DNA of 64,000 bases from Flavobacterium anhuiense (GCF_004151235.1 NZ_JUIV01000017.1:1-64000); one strand, 5' to 3'; counted from the first letter of the stretch, positions 1 to 9,126 are shown. The notes: a model not told the origin generated them from the letters alone. Program-made: numbers and translations.

Positions 1-42
1 ATTTTAGATTTTAGATTTTAGATTTTAGATTTTAGATTTTCC
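1..42. repeat. Heptanucleotide tandem repeat (ATTTTAG)5
   Basis: Five exact copies of ATTTTAG followed by a degenerate sixth. The window begins inside it, so the true extent is unknown. The same word recurs in other gaps (about 13864-13893, and as its reverse complement about 55461-55490), so it belongs to a dispersed intergenic repeat family and not to a gene. Confidence 0.85.
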
Positions 43-90
43 AAAATCGCTTCGCTCTTTTGGAATTTGGAATTTAAAAAATATTGGAAT

Positions 91-120
91 TTGATTATAA
101 TGATAATCTTCGTTTCTTTG
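91..120 (+). promoter_or_regulatory. Putative promoter of the lolD-like gene
   Basis: TTG at 91-93, a 19-base spacer and TTTCTTTG at 113-120 resemble the Bacteroidota -33/-7 promoter (TTG, then TAnnTTTG). The start codon follows 18 bases later. The -7 element deviates at its second base. Confidence 0.45.
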
Positions 121-138
121 TAAAAACAGTTTCATTAC

Positions 139-1017
139 ATGATACACGCAAAAAACATACATAAATTCTACGACAAACTTGAAGTTCTAAAAGGAGTCGA
201 TCTACATATCAAAAAAGGTGAAATTGTTTCTATTGTTGGTGCTTCGGGCGCTGGTAAAACGACATTATTGCAGATTTTAGGGACTTTAGACAAACCAGAC
301 CATAATCCAGATTCATCTCTGACTATTAACGGCAAAAACGTTTTAGAGCTTCAAAATATAAAAAACGAAAGTTCGAATCAAGAAAAAGCTTTTAAAATCA
401 TTACTTGGTTGGGAGCACTTTATTTTGTTTTATTGGCAGTATTTGTATTGTTTTTTAGAAGTAAAGTAGAAAACGATATATTCGGTTATGGCACATGGGC
501 AGTAATCCTCACACCAACTTTACTATTATTATTTTACTATAATCGCTACTTCAAAAAGAAAAGCAGACAAGACAAAGTTTTATCCGACTTTAGAAACCTA
601 AATCTCGGATTCATTTTTCAATTTCACCAACTTTTGCCTGAATTTACAGCCTTAGAAAACGTTTGTATTCCGGCTCACATTGCAGGCAAAAAAACAGCCG
701 AAACAGAAGAAGAAGCAAAAAAACTCCTTACTTATCTCGGACTTTCACATAGAATCAACCACAAACCTAACGAACTTTCGGGCGGTGAACAGCAGCGTGT
801 TGCCGTTGCAAGAGCTTTAATCAATAAACCCGATGTAATTTTCGCAGATGAGCCTTCAGGAAATCTGGACACACATTCTGCAGAAAACTTACACCAATTA
901 TTTTTTCAGCTTCGAGACGAATTTGGGCAGACTTTTGTTATTGTAACTCATAACGAAGAATTAGCCAATATGGCTGATAGAAAATTAGTTATGGTTGACG
1001 GACAGATTAGTAATTAA
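139..1017 (+). CDS. lolD: LolD-type ABC transporter ATPase with inserted membrane hairpin
   Basis: ATP-binding subunit of a LolCDE/MacB-type transporter, which normally extracts lipoproteins from the inner membrane. Visible motifs: Walker A GASGAGKT (34-41), Q-loop Q161, signature LSGGEQQ (213-219), Walker B VIFADEP (233-239) and switch H271. LolD proteins are usually about 225-235 residues; this one has 292. The excess is an in-frame block at about residues 72-148 between the first beta-subdomain and the Q-loop. It contains two hydrophobic segments (about 88-106 and 120-138) with a basic KKKSR end. All catalytic motifs flank the insert intact, so the ATPase should be functional but probably membrane-tethered. 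The next gene starts 14 bases downstream, suggesting an operon. Confidence 0.85.
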   Translation: MIHAKNIHKFYDKLEVLKGVDLHIKKGEIVSIVGASGAGKTTLLQILGTLDKPDHNPDSSLTINGKNVLELQNIKNESSNQEKAFKIITWLGALYFVLLAVFVLFFRSKVENDIFGYGTWAVILTPTLLLLFYYNRYFKKKSRQDKVLSDFRNLNLGFIFQFHQLLPEFTALENVCIPAHIAGKKTAETEEEAKKLLTYLGLSHRINHKPNELSGGEQQRVAVARALINKPDVIFADEPSGNLDTHSAENLHQLFFQLRDEFGQTFVIVTHNEELANMADRKLVMVDGQISN

Positions 1018-1031
1018 GCATTCGCTTCAAA

Positions 1032-1796
1032 ATGAACCAAAAAGAACTCAAAGAATTTCTAGACGAAAAAGTCATTCAATATAACAATCGGGATTTTATA
1101 GAAAGTGATCCCGTACAGATTCCGCATCTTTTTAGCCAAAAAGAAGATATCGAAATCGCTGGTTTTCTTAGCGCATCAATTGCTTGGGGAAACCGTAAAA
1201 TGATTATCAAGAATTCGCATAAAATGATGGAACTAATGGGCAATACGCCTTACGATTTCGTCATGTCGCATTCTGATGAAGATTTGGCAAGACTGGAAAC
1301 TTTTGCCCACAGAACCTTCAACGGACACGATTTTGCTGGTTTCATAAAAGGCTTAAAACATATCTACCAAAACCACAACGGACTAGAATCTGTTTTTGCT
1401 AAAAATCAAGAAAAAGACAGTTTACAGAAAAGCATCAGTGAATTCAAAAAAATATTTTTCGAAACAGATCATTTAGCAAGAACTCAGAAACACATTTCAG
1501 ATCCGTTAAACAATTCGGCGGCGAAGAGAATCAACATGTATTTGAGATGGATGGTGCGCCAAGATGCAAAAGGAGTCGATTTAGGAATCTGGAAAAGCAT
1601 TTCGCCATCTGTTTTATCTTGTCCGTTAGATGTTCATTCTGGAAATGTTGCCCGCAAACTTGGCATTCTTTCGCGAAAGCAAAATGATGCAAAAGCTTTG
1701 CTGGAATTAGATACAAAATTAAGAGAAATGGATGCTCAAGATCCTGTAAAATATGATTTTGCTTTGTTTGGATTGGGTGTTTTTGAAGGGTTTTAA
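1032..1796 (+). CDS. TIGR02757 (DUF2400) family protein
   Basis: A 254-residue cytosolic protein of the TIGR02757 family, found across Bacteroidota and some other phyla and of unknown biochemical role. Recognised from its typical N-terminal phrase (DPVQIPHLF) and the C-terminal SCPLDVHSGNVARKLG block. No signal peptide or membrane segment is present. The start codon lies 14 bases after the lolD-like stop, so the two are probably co-transcribed. The C-terminal region with conserved D/H residues has been likened to helix-hairpin-helix DNA-repair folds; that is family lore, not something shown here. Confidence 0.75.
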   Translation: MNQKELKEFLDEKVIQYNNRDFIESDPVQIPHLFSQKEDIEIAGFLSASIAWGNRKMIIKNSHKMMELMGNTPYDFVMSHSDEDLARLETFAHRTFNGHDFAGFIKGLKHIYQNHNGLESVFAKNQEKDSLQKSISEFKKIFFETDHLARTQKHISDPLNNSAAKRINMYLRWMVRQDAKGVDLGIWKSISPSVLSCPLDVHSGNVARKLGILSRKQNDAKALLELDTKLREMDAQDPVKYDFALFGLGVFEGF

Positions 1797-1825
1797 ATTT
1801 TTTAAGATCTAAAAACACATAACTG

Positions 1826-1895
1826 TCAGGCTGAGCGGAGTCGAAGCCCACTCTCCAATCGTTGCGCTCTTTGACATCTCTCAGAGTGACATTCA
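1826..1895. repeat. Intergenic repeat of the GCTGAGCGGAGTCGAAG class
   Basis: The phrase GTCAGGCTGAGCGGAGTCGA and a later CTCAGAGTGACATTC form an imperfect inverted pair downstream of the TIGR02757 gene. A related copy in the opposite orientation lies at about 55399-55427. Such words are common in flavobacterial gaps; they may act as terminators or as REP-like elements. Confidence 0.5.
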
Positions 1896-1951
1896 AAGCA
1901 CCAATACGATATCAAAAATTACAAATTCAACAAAAAACCACGAATTTAACG

Positions 1952-1959
1952 TACATTTG
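1952..1959 (+). promoter_or_regulatory. -7 promoter element of the DEAD-box helicase gene
   Basis: TACATTTG matches the Bacteroidota TAnnTTTG -7 element exactly and sits 17 bases before the start codon. No clear -33 TTG is visible. Confidence 0.5.
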
Positions 1960-1976
1960 CACAAAATTTAAAGCAA

Positions 1977-3326
1977 ATGAGCACTTTCGAAAAATTTAAT
2001 CTTCCAAAATCATTACAAAAAGCAGTTGACGAATTAGGATTTGTTACGCCTACTCCTATTCAAGAAAAATCTTTTTCTGTAATCATGTCTGGACGTGATA
2101 TGATGGGAATTGCACAAACCGGAACCGGTAAAACATTTGCTTATTTATTGCCTCTTTTAAAGCTTTACAAATTTACTCATACCAACACACCAAAGATTGT
2201 AATTCTAGTTCCAACACGCGAATTAGTCGTTCAAGTGGTTGAAGAAGTAGAAAAACTGACTAAATATATGTCGGTTAAAACTTTAGGTATTTATGGAGGC
2301 GTAAACATCAATACACAGAAAAAAGCCGTTTACGAAGGTGTTGACATTCTAGTCGGAACGCCTGGACGTACAATGGATTTGGCTCTTGATGCTGTAGTTC
2401 GTTTTGACGAAACGCAAAAACTGGTTATCGACGAGTTTGACGAAATGCTGAATTTAGGTTTCAGACCACAGCTGACTTCGCTTTTTGCGATGATGAAAAC
2501 CAAGCGTCAAAATATTCTATTCTCGGCAACGATGACAGACGAGGTTGATGATCTTTTAAATGATTATTTTGATTTCCCTGAAGAAGTGACATTAGCACCA
2601 TCAGGAACTCCTCTTGAAAAAATTACACAGATTACTTATAATGTTCCAAATTTCAATACAAAAGTAAATCTTTTAAAACACTTGCTAGAAACCGACGAAA
2701 GCATGAGTCGTATTCTAGTTTTCGTAAACAACAAAAAGATTTCAGATATGCTTTTCAATCGTATCGATGAGCTTTTTGATGGACAATTTGGTGTTATTCA
2801 CTCCAACAAATCTCAAAATTACCGTTTGAGTACGATGGCTGAGTTTCAAGAAGGAAATCTTCGCGGTTTAATTACGACCGACGTTATGGCTAGAGGTTTG
2901 GACATTTCTAACATTACACACGTAATAAACTTTGAACTTCCAGAAGAGCCAGAATTGTACATGCACAGAATTGGTCGTACAGGACGTGCAGACGCAACGG
3001 GAACAGCAATCAGTTTTGTTACTCCTAGAGAAGAAGAATTCAAAATTGCAACTGAACTTTTAATGGATCAGGAACTTGACATAGCTGATTTCCCAGAAGA
3101 AGTTGAAATTTCCGAAAAACTTATCGAAGCTGAAAAAGACAAATTGCCAAGAAAGTTTTTATTGAAAAAACCGAAACTGGAAGGTGAAGGTGCTTTTCAC
3201 GAAAAATCCAAAAAGAACCAAAAAGTCAATCTTGGAGGTCCTTCAAAAACCAAAAAGAAAACACATGGTTCGGTTAATAGAAATATGTTGAAGACGAGAA
3301 ACGAGAAGAAAAAGAAAAATAAATAA
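1977..3326 (+). CDS. DEAD-box RNA helicase with DEFD in motif II
   Basis: ATP-dependent RNA helicase acting on structured RNA, probably in ribosome assembly or mRNA turnover. The 449 residues show a Q motif (about 22-30), motif I AQTGTGKT (46-53), PTREL (79-83), TPGR (128-131), motif III SAT (183-185), TTDVMARGLDI (motif V) and HRIGRTGR (motif VI). Motif II reads D152-E-F-D155 instead of DEAD. The catalytic acidic residues are kept and only the third position differs. The C-terminal 60 residues are strongly basic, a typical RNA-binding tail. It has its own -7 promoter element and is probably monocistronic. A second helicase of this class lies at 48171. Confidence 0.9.
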   Translation: MSTFEKFNLPKSLQKAVDELGFVTPTPIQEKSFSVIMSGRDMMGIAQTGTGKTFAYLLPLLKLYKFTHTNTPKIVILVPTRELVVQVVEEVEKLTKYMSVKTLGIYGGVNINTQKKAVYEGVDILVGTPGRTMDLALDAVVRFDETQKLVIDEFDEMLNLGFRPQLTSLFAMMKTKRQNILFSATMTDEVDDLLNDYFDFPEEVTLAPSGTPLEKITQITYNVPNFNTKVNLLKHLLETDESMSRILVFVNNKKISDMLFNRIDELFDGQFGVIHSNKSQNYRLSTMAEFQEGNLRGLITTDVMARGLDISNITHVINFELPEEPELYMHRIGRTGRADATGTAISFVTPREEEFKIATELLMDQELDIADFPEEVEISEKLIEAEKDKLPRKFLLKKPKLEGEGAFHEKSKKNQKVNLGGPSKTKKKTHGSVNRNMLKTRNEKKKKNK

Positions 3327-3433
3327 TTTAGGGACAAAGGTTCAAAGGAACAAAGTTACAAAGCAAAAGGCTCAAAAGTACAGTTTTAAACCTCTGCACC
3401 TTTGAGCCTTTGCTTCTTTGAACCTTAAAAGAA

Positions 3434-4546
3434 CTAAATTTTCGTAAACAAAAGTCCCACTGGCGAACACATCTGGATTCTTCTGCCAGTATCTGTCAAT
3501 TTTCCTGTTGCGATATCTCTTTTAAAAATAACTATATCATTAGTATATTGATGACCTACTAAAAGGTAATTTCCTGTTGGATCAATTGCAAAATCACGTG
3601 GGCCTTTTCCTAATGTACTTTGCTGCTCTACCAATTCTAAACTTCCTGTTTTAGCAATTTTGTAAACTGAAATAGCATTTGCATCTACACGATCAGTAAC
3701 ATATAAAAAGTTTCCGTCTGGCGAAAGTTTAATTGCCGCTGCTCCTGTTCCGCCTTTAAAATCTTTTGGAAGAATGCTTGTCTCAGCAACTACTTTTAAA
3801 CTTCCTGTTTTATCCCAGCTTAATGTTGTCAAAGTTCCATCTAACTCTTGAACTAAATACACAAATTTCCCATCTTTACTGAAAGTTAAGTGTCTTGGTC
3901 CGCTTCCAGGTTTTACATCAACACTTCCTTTTAAAGTCAGAATTTCATTTTTTGAAGTTGGGTTGTATTTGTAAATAAACACTTTATCCAAACCTAAATC
4001 ATTTGACAAAACAAACTTTTTGTCTGGAGAAAACATAACCATGTGCACATGCGCTTTTTCCTGACGCGCCGCATTTGGCCCTTTTCCTTCATGCTGAATA
4101 AGCTGTTGTTTTTCTGTAATGCTTCCATCTGGATTTTTCTTAAAAACAACAATGCTTCCGCCAGAATAATTGGCAGCAATTACATTTTTATCATCATTAA
4201 TTAAATGGCAAGGATCTGCTCCAAAAGAATCATTTTTATTTAAAAGATTGATTTTGCCCGTTTGCGAATCATATGAAAAAGAACTTACTGTACTTTGTGT
4301 TCCATTTTCGTTTACAGCATAAATAAATTTATTATCTGCAGAAACCGATAAATAACTCGGACTAACAACATTTTCCGAAGAACTCTTTAGTTTATAATCG
4401 CCTGTAGAAGCATCAAATTCATATACATAGATTCCGTTGCTTTGGCAAGTATTGGTGTAAGTTCCAACCAGTAAGTTAAATTTATTTTGAGCTTTAACCG
4501 TGGTTAATGATAAAGCTGAAAATAACACTAGATATATTTTTTTCAT
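3434..4546 (-). CDS. Exported lactonase-family seven-bladed beta-propeller protein
   Basis: Member of the YbhE/6-phosphogluconolactonase beta-propeller family (PF10282), 370 residues. It begins with a signal peptide (MKKIYLVLFSALSLTTVKA), so it acts in the periplasm or at the surface; a cytosolic pentose-phosphate role is therefore doubtful. Repeating blade phrases such as SYLSVSADNKFIYAVNE, RHLTFSKDGKFVYLVQE and KLSPDGNFLYVTDR are clear. An ATG 33 bases upstream in frame would put eleven extra residues before the signal peptide, so the internal ATG at 4546 was chosen. It converges with the helicase gene across a short repeat-containing gap. Confidence 0.8.
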   Translation of the reverse strand: MKKIYLVLFSALSLTTVKAQNKFNLLVGTYTNTCQSNGIYVYEFDASTGDYKLKSSSENVVSPSYLSVSADNKFIYAVNENGTQSTVSSFSYDSQTGKINLLNKNDSFGADPCHLINDDKNVIAANYSGGSIVVFKKNPDGSITEKQQLIQHEGKGPNAARQEKAHVHMVMFSPDKKFVLSNDLGLDKVFIYKYNPTSKNEILTLKGSVDVKPGSGPRHLTFSKDGKFVYLVQELDGTLTTLSWDKTGSLKVVAETSILPKDFKGGTGAAAIKLSPDGNFLYVTDRVDANAISVYKIAKTGSLELVEQQSTLGKGPRDFAIDPTGNYLLVGHQYTNDIVIFKRDIATGKLTDTGRRIQMCSPVGLLFTKI

Positions 4547-4646
4547 AGTTTGTTTTTTTGAATTAGCTAAAATAAGCAATAATATTTGTTCAAAATAAAT
4601 TCTTTATCACAAAGAATTTACAAAAGTTTCATTTTTTGGTATTTTT

Positions 4647-4720
4647 TAAAACCCTATAAGTTATATAAGTCTGACTTTCGACTTTACTTATAATCTCTTA
4701 CATGAACTTATATGGTTTAA
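4647..4720. repeat. Degenerate inverted repeat of the ACTTATATGGTTTAA family
   Basis: AAAACCCTATAAGTTATATA and GAACTTATATGGTTTAA form imperfect arms around a short centre. The right arm is nearly identical to that of the perfect 23-bp inverted repeat at 37408-37478, so these are two copies of one dispersed element. Confidence 0.6.
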
Positions 4721-4793
4721 TAAATTTTTAATTCGTATTTTTGACCAGCATCTTCGCGAAAAACAAAACGTAGTGAAGTAAATCGAAGCCAGA

Positions 4794-6722
4794 ATGCATT
4801 TTAAACATCCCGAAATTCTATACTTTCTGTTTTTATTGATCGTTCCAATTTTGGTTCACTTATTTCAATTAAGACGATTTAAAACTTCCTATTTTACCAA
4901 TGTTCGCTTCTTAAAAGAACTTGCAATTCAGACTCGTAAGAGTTCTAAAATCAAAAAACGTCTTTTATTGGCTACTCGTTTGCTGTTGCTCACCTGCGCC
5001 ATTATCGCCTTTGCACAGCCTTTTTTTGAAGCTGCCGACAGTAAGAACGCTTCAAACGAGATGTATATTGTGTTGGATAATTCTTTCAGTATGCAGGCAA
5101 AAGGCAAAAAAGGAGAATTACTAAAAAGAGCTGTACAGGAATTGCTTGAAAACACTCCAGAAAACACACAATTTTCACTTTTAACCAACACTGAAAATTT
5201 CTGGAATACGGATATAAAATCTTCTAGAAGCGCTTTACAAAACTTAAAATACAGCGCATCTCCTTTTGATCTTTCGGCAATTACAGCTAAAATAAAAGCC
5301 CATAAATCGGCTCATAAAAAAGATATTGTCATTATTACTGATGCTGTCGGTTTAAAGGAAGCAGCTATTGCAACTATAGATTTCGAAGAAAAACCATACT
5401 TTATTGTTCCAGAAGCGGAGCAAAAAAACAATGTTTCGATTGACAGCGTTTATATCAATCAGACTTTAGAAAACTTCTACGAAATTGGCATTGATTTATC
5501 GGCTTATGGCGAAGATTTTAAACCAGTTTCAACAGCGCTTTACAATCAAAATAAACTGATCGCCAAAACTATTGTCAATTTTGACACCAAGAAAAAGAAA
5601 ATCAATTTTACTATTCCGAAAGAGGCTTTTCATGGATATGTAACAATTGAAGACAATGGATTGACTTATGACAACAAATTGTTTTTCAGCATTTCAAAAA
5701 ATAAAAAAACAAACGTTCTCAGTATTGGTGAACCTGAAAAAAGCAATTTTTTATCCCGAATTTACACTTCTGCAGAATTCAATTACAACAATTATCCAAT
5801 CGGTTCTTTAGATTATAATAGTTTAGAAAAACAAAATACTATTATTTTAAATGAACTGGTTGATATTCCGCAAGCATTACAAACCACTTTAAAGGCTTTT
5901 GTTTCTAAAGGAGGAAATTTAGTTGTGATTCCATCTGAAAAAACTTCTCTTTCGAGTTTAAATGCTTTATTGGGTAATTTTGGAAAAATTCAATTTGGAA
6001 ATTTGGAAACGAATCCTAAATTGATCACTAAAATTAATTTTGACCATCCGTTATTTTCGGGCGTTTTTGAAAACAAAATAACCAATTTTCAATATCCGAA
6101 AGTAAACAGTTCGTTTGCCGTTTCGAGTTCGTATCCAGCTGTTCTTTCGTTTGAAGACCAAACTGCTTTTGTAACAGCCGTTCAAAATCAGGTTTCTGGA
6201 ATAACGGTTTTTACAGCGCCAATAAATAGTGCAAATTCCAATTTTCAGCAATCGCCTTTAATTGTTCCGTTATTTTATAAAATTGCGCAAAACAATCAGA
6301 AAACTGGCGTGAATGCTTTGACAATTGGAAATAATCAGCCTTATTTTGTTGATGTTTTATTGACTAAAGATGCTATTTTGGAAGTAAAAGGAACAGAAGA
6401 TTCGTTTATTCCTGTTCAGCAGATTTTAAATAATAAAGTCAAATTAACCTTTAATGATTTTCCTGAAACAGCTAGAAATTACAGTGTTTTTGACAAAAAA
6501 GAATGGGTAGAAAATATCAGTTTCAATTACAAAAGAACCGAAAGCGATTTAAGCCAAGTAAACACCAATGTGGTTTCTGATTTTAAAACTGCCGATACCA
6601 TTTCAACTATTTTTAACACACTACAAACTGAGCGAACTGACAGCCAAATTTGGAAATGGTTTGTTATCTTTGCACTGTTATTTTTAGCATTAGAAATGGC
6701 AATTATAAAATTTGTGAAATAG
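4794..6722 (+). CDS. BatA-domain protein with von Willebrand A domain
   Basis: Membrane protein of 642 residues. The N-terminal BatA domain (TIGR02226) spans about residues 1-80 with two membrane helices (about 7-25 and 57-76). A VWA-like domain follows with the metal-binding D95-N-S-F-S99 (DxSxS) motif, then a long extracytoplasmic region and a final helix at about 620-640. Bat-type proteins are linked to aerotolerance and MoxR-associated complexes in Bacteroidota, but the biochemical role is unresolved. No moxR or other bat gene is adjacent here. A -7-like TATTTTTG lies about 4736-4743, upstream. Confidence 0.8.
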   Translation: MHFKHPEILYFLFLLIVPILVHLFQLRRFKTSYFTNVRFLKELAIQTRKSSKIKKRLLLATRLLLLTCAIIAFAQPFFEAADSKNASNEMYIVLDNSFSMQAKGKKGELLKRAVQELLENTPENTQFSLLTNTENFWNTDIKSSRSALQNLKYSASPFDLSAITAKIKAHKSAHKKDIVIITDAVGLKEAAIATIDFEEKPYFIVPEAEQKNNVSIDSVYINQTLENFYEIGIDLSAYGEDFKPVSTALYNQNKLIAKTIVNFDTKKKKINFTIPKEAFHGYVTIEDNGLTYDNKLFFSISKNKKTNVLSIGEPEKSNFLSRIYTSAEFNYNNYPIGSLDYNSLEKQNTIILNELVDIPQALQTTLKAFVSKGGNLVVIPSEKTSLSSLNALLGNFGKIQFGNLETNPKLITKINFDHPLFSGVFENKITNFQYPKVNSSFAVSSSYPAVLSFEDQTAFVTAVQNQVSGITVFTAPINSANSNFQQSPLIVPLFYKIAQNNQKTGVNALTIGNNQPYFVDVLLTKDAILEVKGTEDSFIPVQQILNNKVKLTFNDFPETARNYSVFDKKEWVENISFNYKRTESDLSQVNTNVVSDFKTADTISTIFNTLQTERTDSQIWKWFVIFALLFLALEMAIIKFVK

Positions 6723-6791
6723 AATTTGCGCTTCCTTTAAAGGCATTTTACTTTTTACAAAAATCATTTTACGACAAAAAAATATCTACAT

Positions 6792-8042
6792 ATGAAACTC
6801 ATCATCAAAAGCGCCAAAATTATCGACTCAAAAAGTCCGTTTCACAACCAGACCGTTGATCTTTTAATTGCAGATGGTTTAATAGAAAAAATAGGCGTTT
6901 CGCTTCCAAACGATGACGCAGAAGTGGTACGATTTGACAATCTTCATGTTTCTCAAGGCTGGTTTGACAGCAGTGTCTCGCTAGGTGAGCCAGGTTACGA
7001 AGACAGAGAAACTATCGCAAACGGATTAAACGTTGCTGCAAAAAGTGGTTTTACTGCAATCGCATTACAGCCAAATTCATTGCCAATAATTGACAATCAA
7101 TCTCAGGTAAATTTTGTAAAAAATAAAGCAAACGGTTCTGCAACAGAAATTTTTCCAATAGGCGCTTTAACCAAAGCTAGCGAAGGAAAAGACATGGCGG
7201 AGCTTTTTGATATGAAAAATTCTGGAGCAATCGCTTTTGGAGACTATAATAAAAGTATTGACAATGCCAACATCCTGAAAATCGCTTTACAATATGTTCA
7301 AGATTTTGACGGATTGGTAATCGCTTATTCGCAAGATCCAAACATTAAAGGAAATGGTGTTGCAAACGAAGGAATTGTTTCTACAAGATTAGGCTTAAAA
7401 GGAATTCCAAATTTGGCGGAAGAACTTCAAATTTCAAGAAATTTATTTTTATTGGAATATACAGGCGGAAAACTCCATATTCCGACCATTTCTACTGCGA
7501 AATCGGTTGAATTAATTAGAGAAGCTAAAGCAAAAGGTTTACACGTAACTTGCAGCGTATCTGTACATCATTTGGTTTTAACGGATGAAAAACTGGACGG
7601 ATTTGACACTCGTTTTAAAGTTACGCCACCATTAAGAACTGAGGTTGATAGACAAGCTTTACTTAACGGAATTGCTGACGGAACTATCGATATGATTACT
7701 TCAGACCACAACCCAATTGATATCGAATTCAAAAAAATGGAATTTGATACTGCCAAAAACGGAACAATTGGTTTAGAAAGTGCTTTTGGAGCTTTACTGA
7801 CGGTTTTACCAGTAGAAACAATTGTAACGAAATTAACTGCTACAAGAAATGTTTTTGGCCTTGAAGATCATACAATCAAAGAAGGTGCAAAAGCAAATTT
7901 AACTTTGTTTACCACAGAAGGAAAATCAACTTTTACGAAAGAAAACATCCTTTCAAAATCTAAAAATTCTGCTTTTTTAGGAACTGAACTTAAAGGTTCT
8001 GTTTACGGAATTTTAAATCAAAATCAATTAGTTACAAAATAA
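6792..8042 (+). CDS. Dihydroorotase-family protein lacking the metal-binding histidines
   Basis: Amidohydrolase-fold protein of 416 residues, close to dihydroorotases of the PyrC/multifunctional type (GEPGYEDRETI, FKVTPPLRTE, TSDHNP). The canonical zinc motif DxHxH is replaced by D59-S-S61-V-S63, and the later HVST histidine is also absent (PTIST). This is the pattern of pseudo-dihydroorotases, catalytically dead homologues that in other bacteria assemble with aspartate carbamoyltransferase. A structural role in pyrimidine synthesis is therefore more likely than catalysis. Automated annotation would probably call it dihydroorotase. The next gene starts 4 bases downstream. Confidence 0.8.
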   Translation: MKLIIKSAKIIDSKSPFHNQTVDLLIADGLIEKIGVSLPNDDAEVVRFDNLHVSQGWFDSSVSLGEPGYEDRETIANGLNVAAKSGFTAIALQPNSLPIIDNQSQVNFVKNKANGSATEIFPIGALTKASEGKDMAELFDMKNSGAIAFGDYNKSIDNANILKIALQYVQDFDGLVIAYSQDPNIKGNGVANEGIVSTRLGLKGIPNLAEELQISRNLFLLEYTGGKLHIPTISTAKSVELIREAKAKGLHVTCSVSVHHLVLTDEKLDGFDTRFKVTPPLRTEVDRQALLNGIADGTIDMITSDHNPIDIEFKKMEFDTAKNGTIGLESAFGALLTVLPVETIVTKLTATRNVFGLEDHTIKEGAKANLTLFTTEGKSTFTKENILSKSKNSAFLGTELKGSVYGILNQNQLVTK

Positions 8043-8046
8043 TAAA

Positions 8047-8373
8047 ATGAATAATTCAATCGAAGAAGGAAAACCAATTGCTATTACCAGTTACATTCTA
8101 ATCATTGGCGTTTTAATTGCTATGAGCATGAATTCTGAGAACAAAAACAGTTTTGCTTCTTTTCATATCCGTCAATCTTTAGGATTATCTTTAACCTTTA
8201 TTTCTTTGGGGGCAATCATCAGTAATTTTGATAGTTTCTTTATTACTTTCCCAATGTGGATTTGTATTTCAATTCTATGGACTTTCGGTATTTTCAATGC
8301 CATTCAAGGACAAATGAGACCAATTCCATTAGTTGGAAATTTATTCCAAAAATGGTTTAAAAAAATTGGATAG
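8047..8373 (+). CDS. DUF4870/Tic20-like small membrane protein
   Basis: A 108-residue integral membrane protein with about three hydrophobic segments (about 10-28, 47-62, 66-85) and the family phrase SFASFHIRQSLGL seen in DUF4870-type proteins. Function unknown. It starts 4 bases after the dihydroorotase-like gene and so is almost certainly co-transcribed with it. The gap to the next gene carries the word-like repeats GAACACTGAACACT. Confidence 0.7.
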   Translation: MNNSIEEGKPIAITSYILIIGVLIAMSMNSENKNSFASFHIRQSLGLSLTFISLGAIISNFDSFFITFPMWICISILWTFGIFNAIQGQMRPIPLVGNLFQKWFKKIG

Positions 8374-8481
8374 ATTTTTAAATTCCAATTAAAAAAAATC
8401 CAAATTCCAAAACTGGATGCTCCAAAACTTTGACAAAGTTCAAACTGAATACTAAAAACCTGAACACTGAACACTAAAAAA

Positions 8482-9126
8482 ATGAATCTATCTTTAGAAT
8501 ATAAAATAAGAGAACCAAAAGTAATTTTAGACAAAAATCCGTTATTGCTTTTATTGCACGGATACGGCAGCAACGAAGCCGATTTATTCTCTTTTGCTTC
8601 TGAACTTCCAGATAATTATTACATCATTTCTGCGAGAGCACCTTACGATTTACAATATGGTGCTTATGCATGGTATGCTATCAACTTTGATGCAGATCAA
8701 AATAAATTCTCAGACAACGAACAAGCAAAAACTTCAAGAGATTTAATTGCAAAGTTTGTTGATGAACTAGTAGCAAATTACCCAATTGATGCCAACAATG
8801 TTACTTTAATCGGATTCAGTCAAGGTTCAATTTTAAGTTATGCAACGGCACTTTCTTATCCAGAAAAAATTCAGCGAGTTGTGGCAATGAGTGGTTATTT
8901 TAACGAAGAAATCATCAAAGAAGGTTTTCAAAACAATGATTTCAAAAACTTAAAGTTTTTCGCGTCACACGGAACTGTCGATCAAGTTATTCCTATTGAA
9001 TGGGCAAGAAAAACACCTGCCGCTTTAGAAAAATTAAATATTCCTCTTACTTACAGAGAATACCCTGTTGGACATGGAGTTGCACCTCAGAATTTCTTTG
9101 ATTTTAAGAATTGGTTGCTTAGTTAA
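8482..9126 (+). CDS. Alpha/beta-hydrolase, phospholipase/carboxylesterase family
   Basis: Cytosolic serine esterase of 214 residues (family typical about 200-220). The oxyanion-loop phrase LLLHGYGSNEADL (about 23-35), nucleophile elbow GFSQGS (S113), acid D167 in GTVDQVIP and H198 in GHGV make a complete catalytic triad. The natural substrate cannot be read from sequence; relatives hydrolyse short acyl or aryl esters. It is followed after 47 bases by an isochorismatase-like hydrolase on the same strand. Confidence 0.85.
   Translation: MNLSLEYKIREPKVILDKNPLLLLLHGYGSNEADLFSFASELPDNYYIISARAPYDLQYGAYAWYAINFDADQNKFSDNEQAKTSRDLIAKFVDELVANYPIDANNVTLIGFSQGSILSYATALSYPEKIQRVVAMSGYFNEEIIKEGFQNNDFKNLKFFASHGTVDQVIPIEWARKTPAALEKLNIPLTYREYPVGHGVAPQNFFDFKNWLLS

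Noticed and set aside
1..42. CRISPR-like array from the (ATTTTAG)5 repeat
   Set aside because: The units are contiguous seven-base copies without spacers, and no cas gene is in the window.
1531..1896. Minus-strand frame opposite the TIGR02757 gene
   Set aside because: It begins in the GCTGAGCGGAGTCGAAG repeat and runs antisense to a clear family member.
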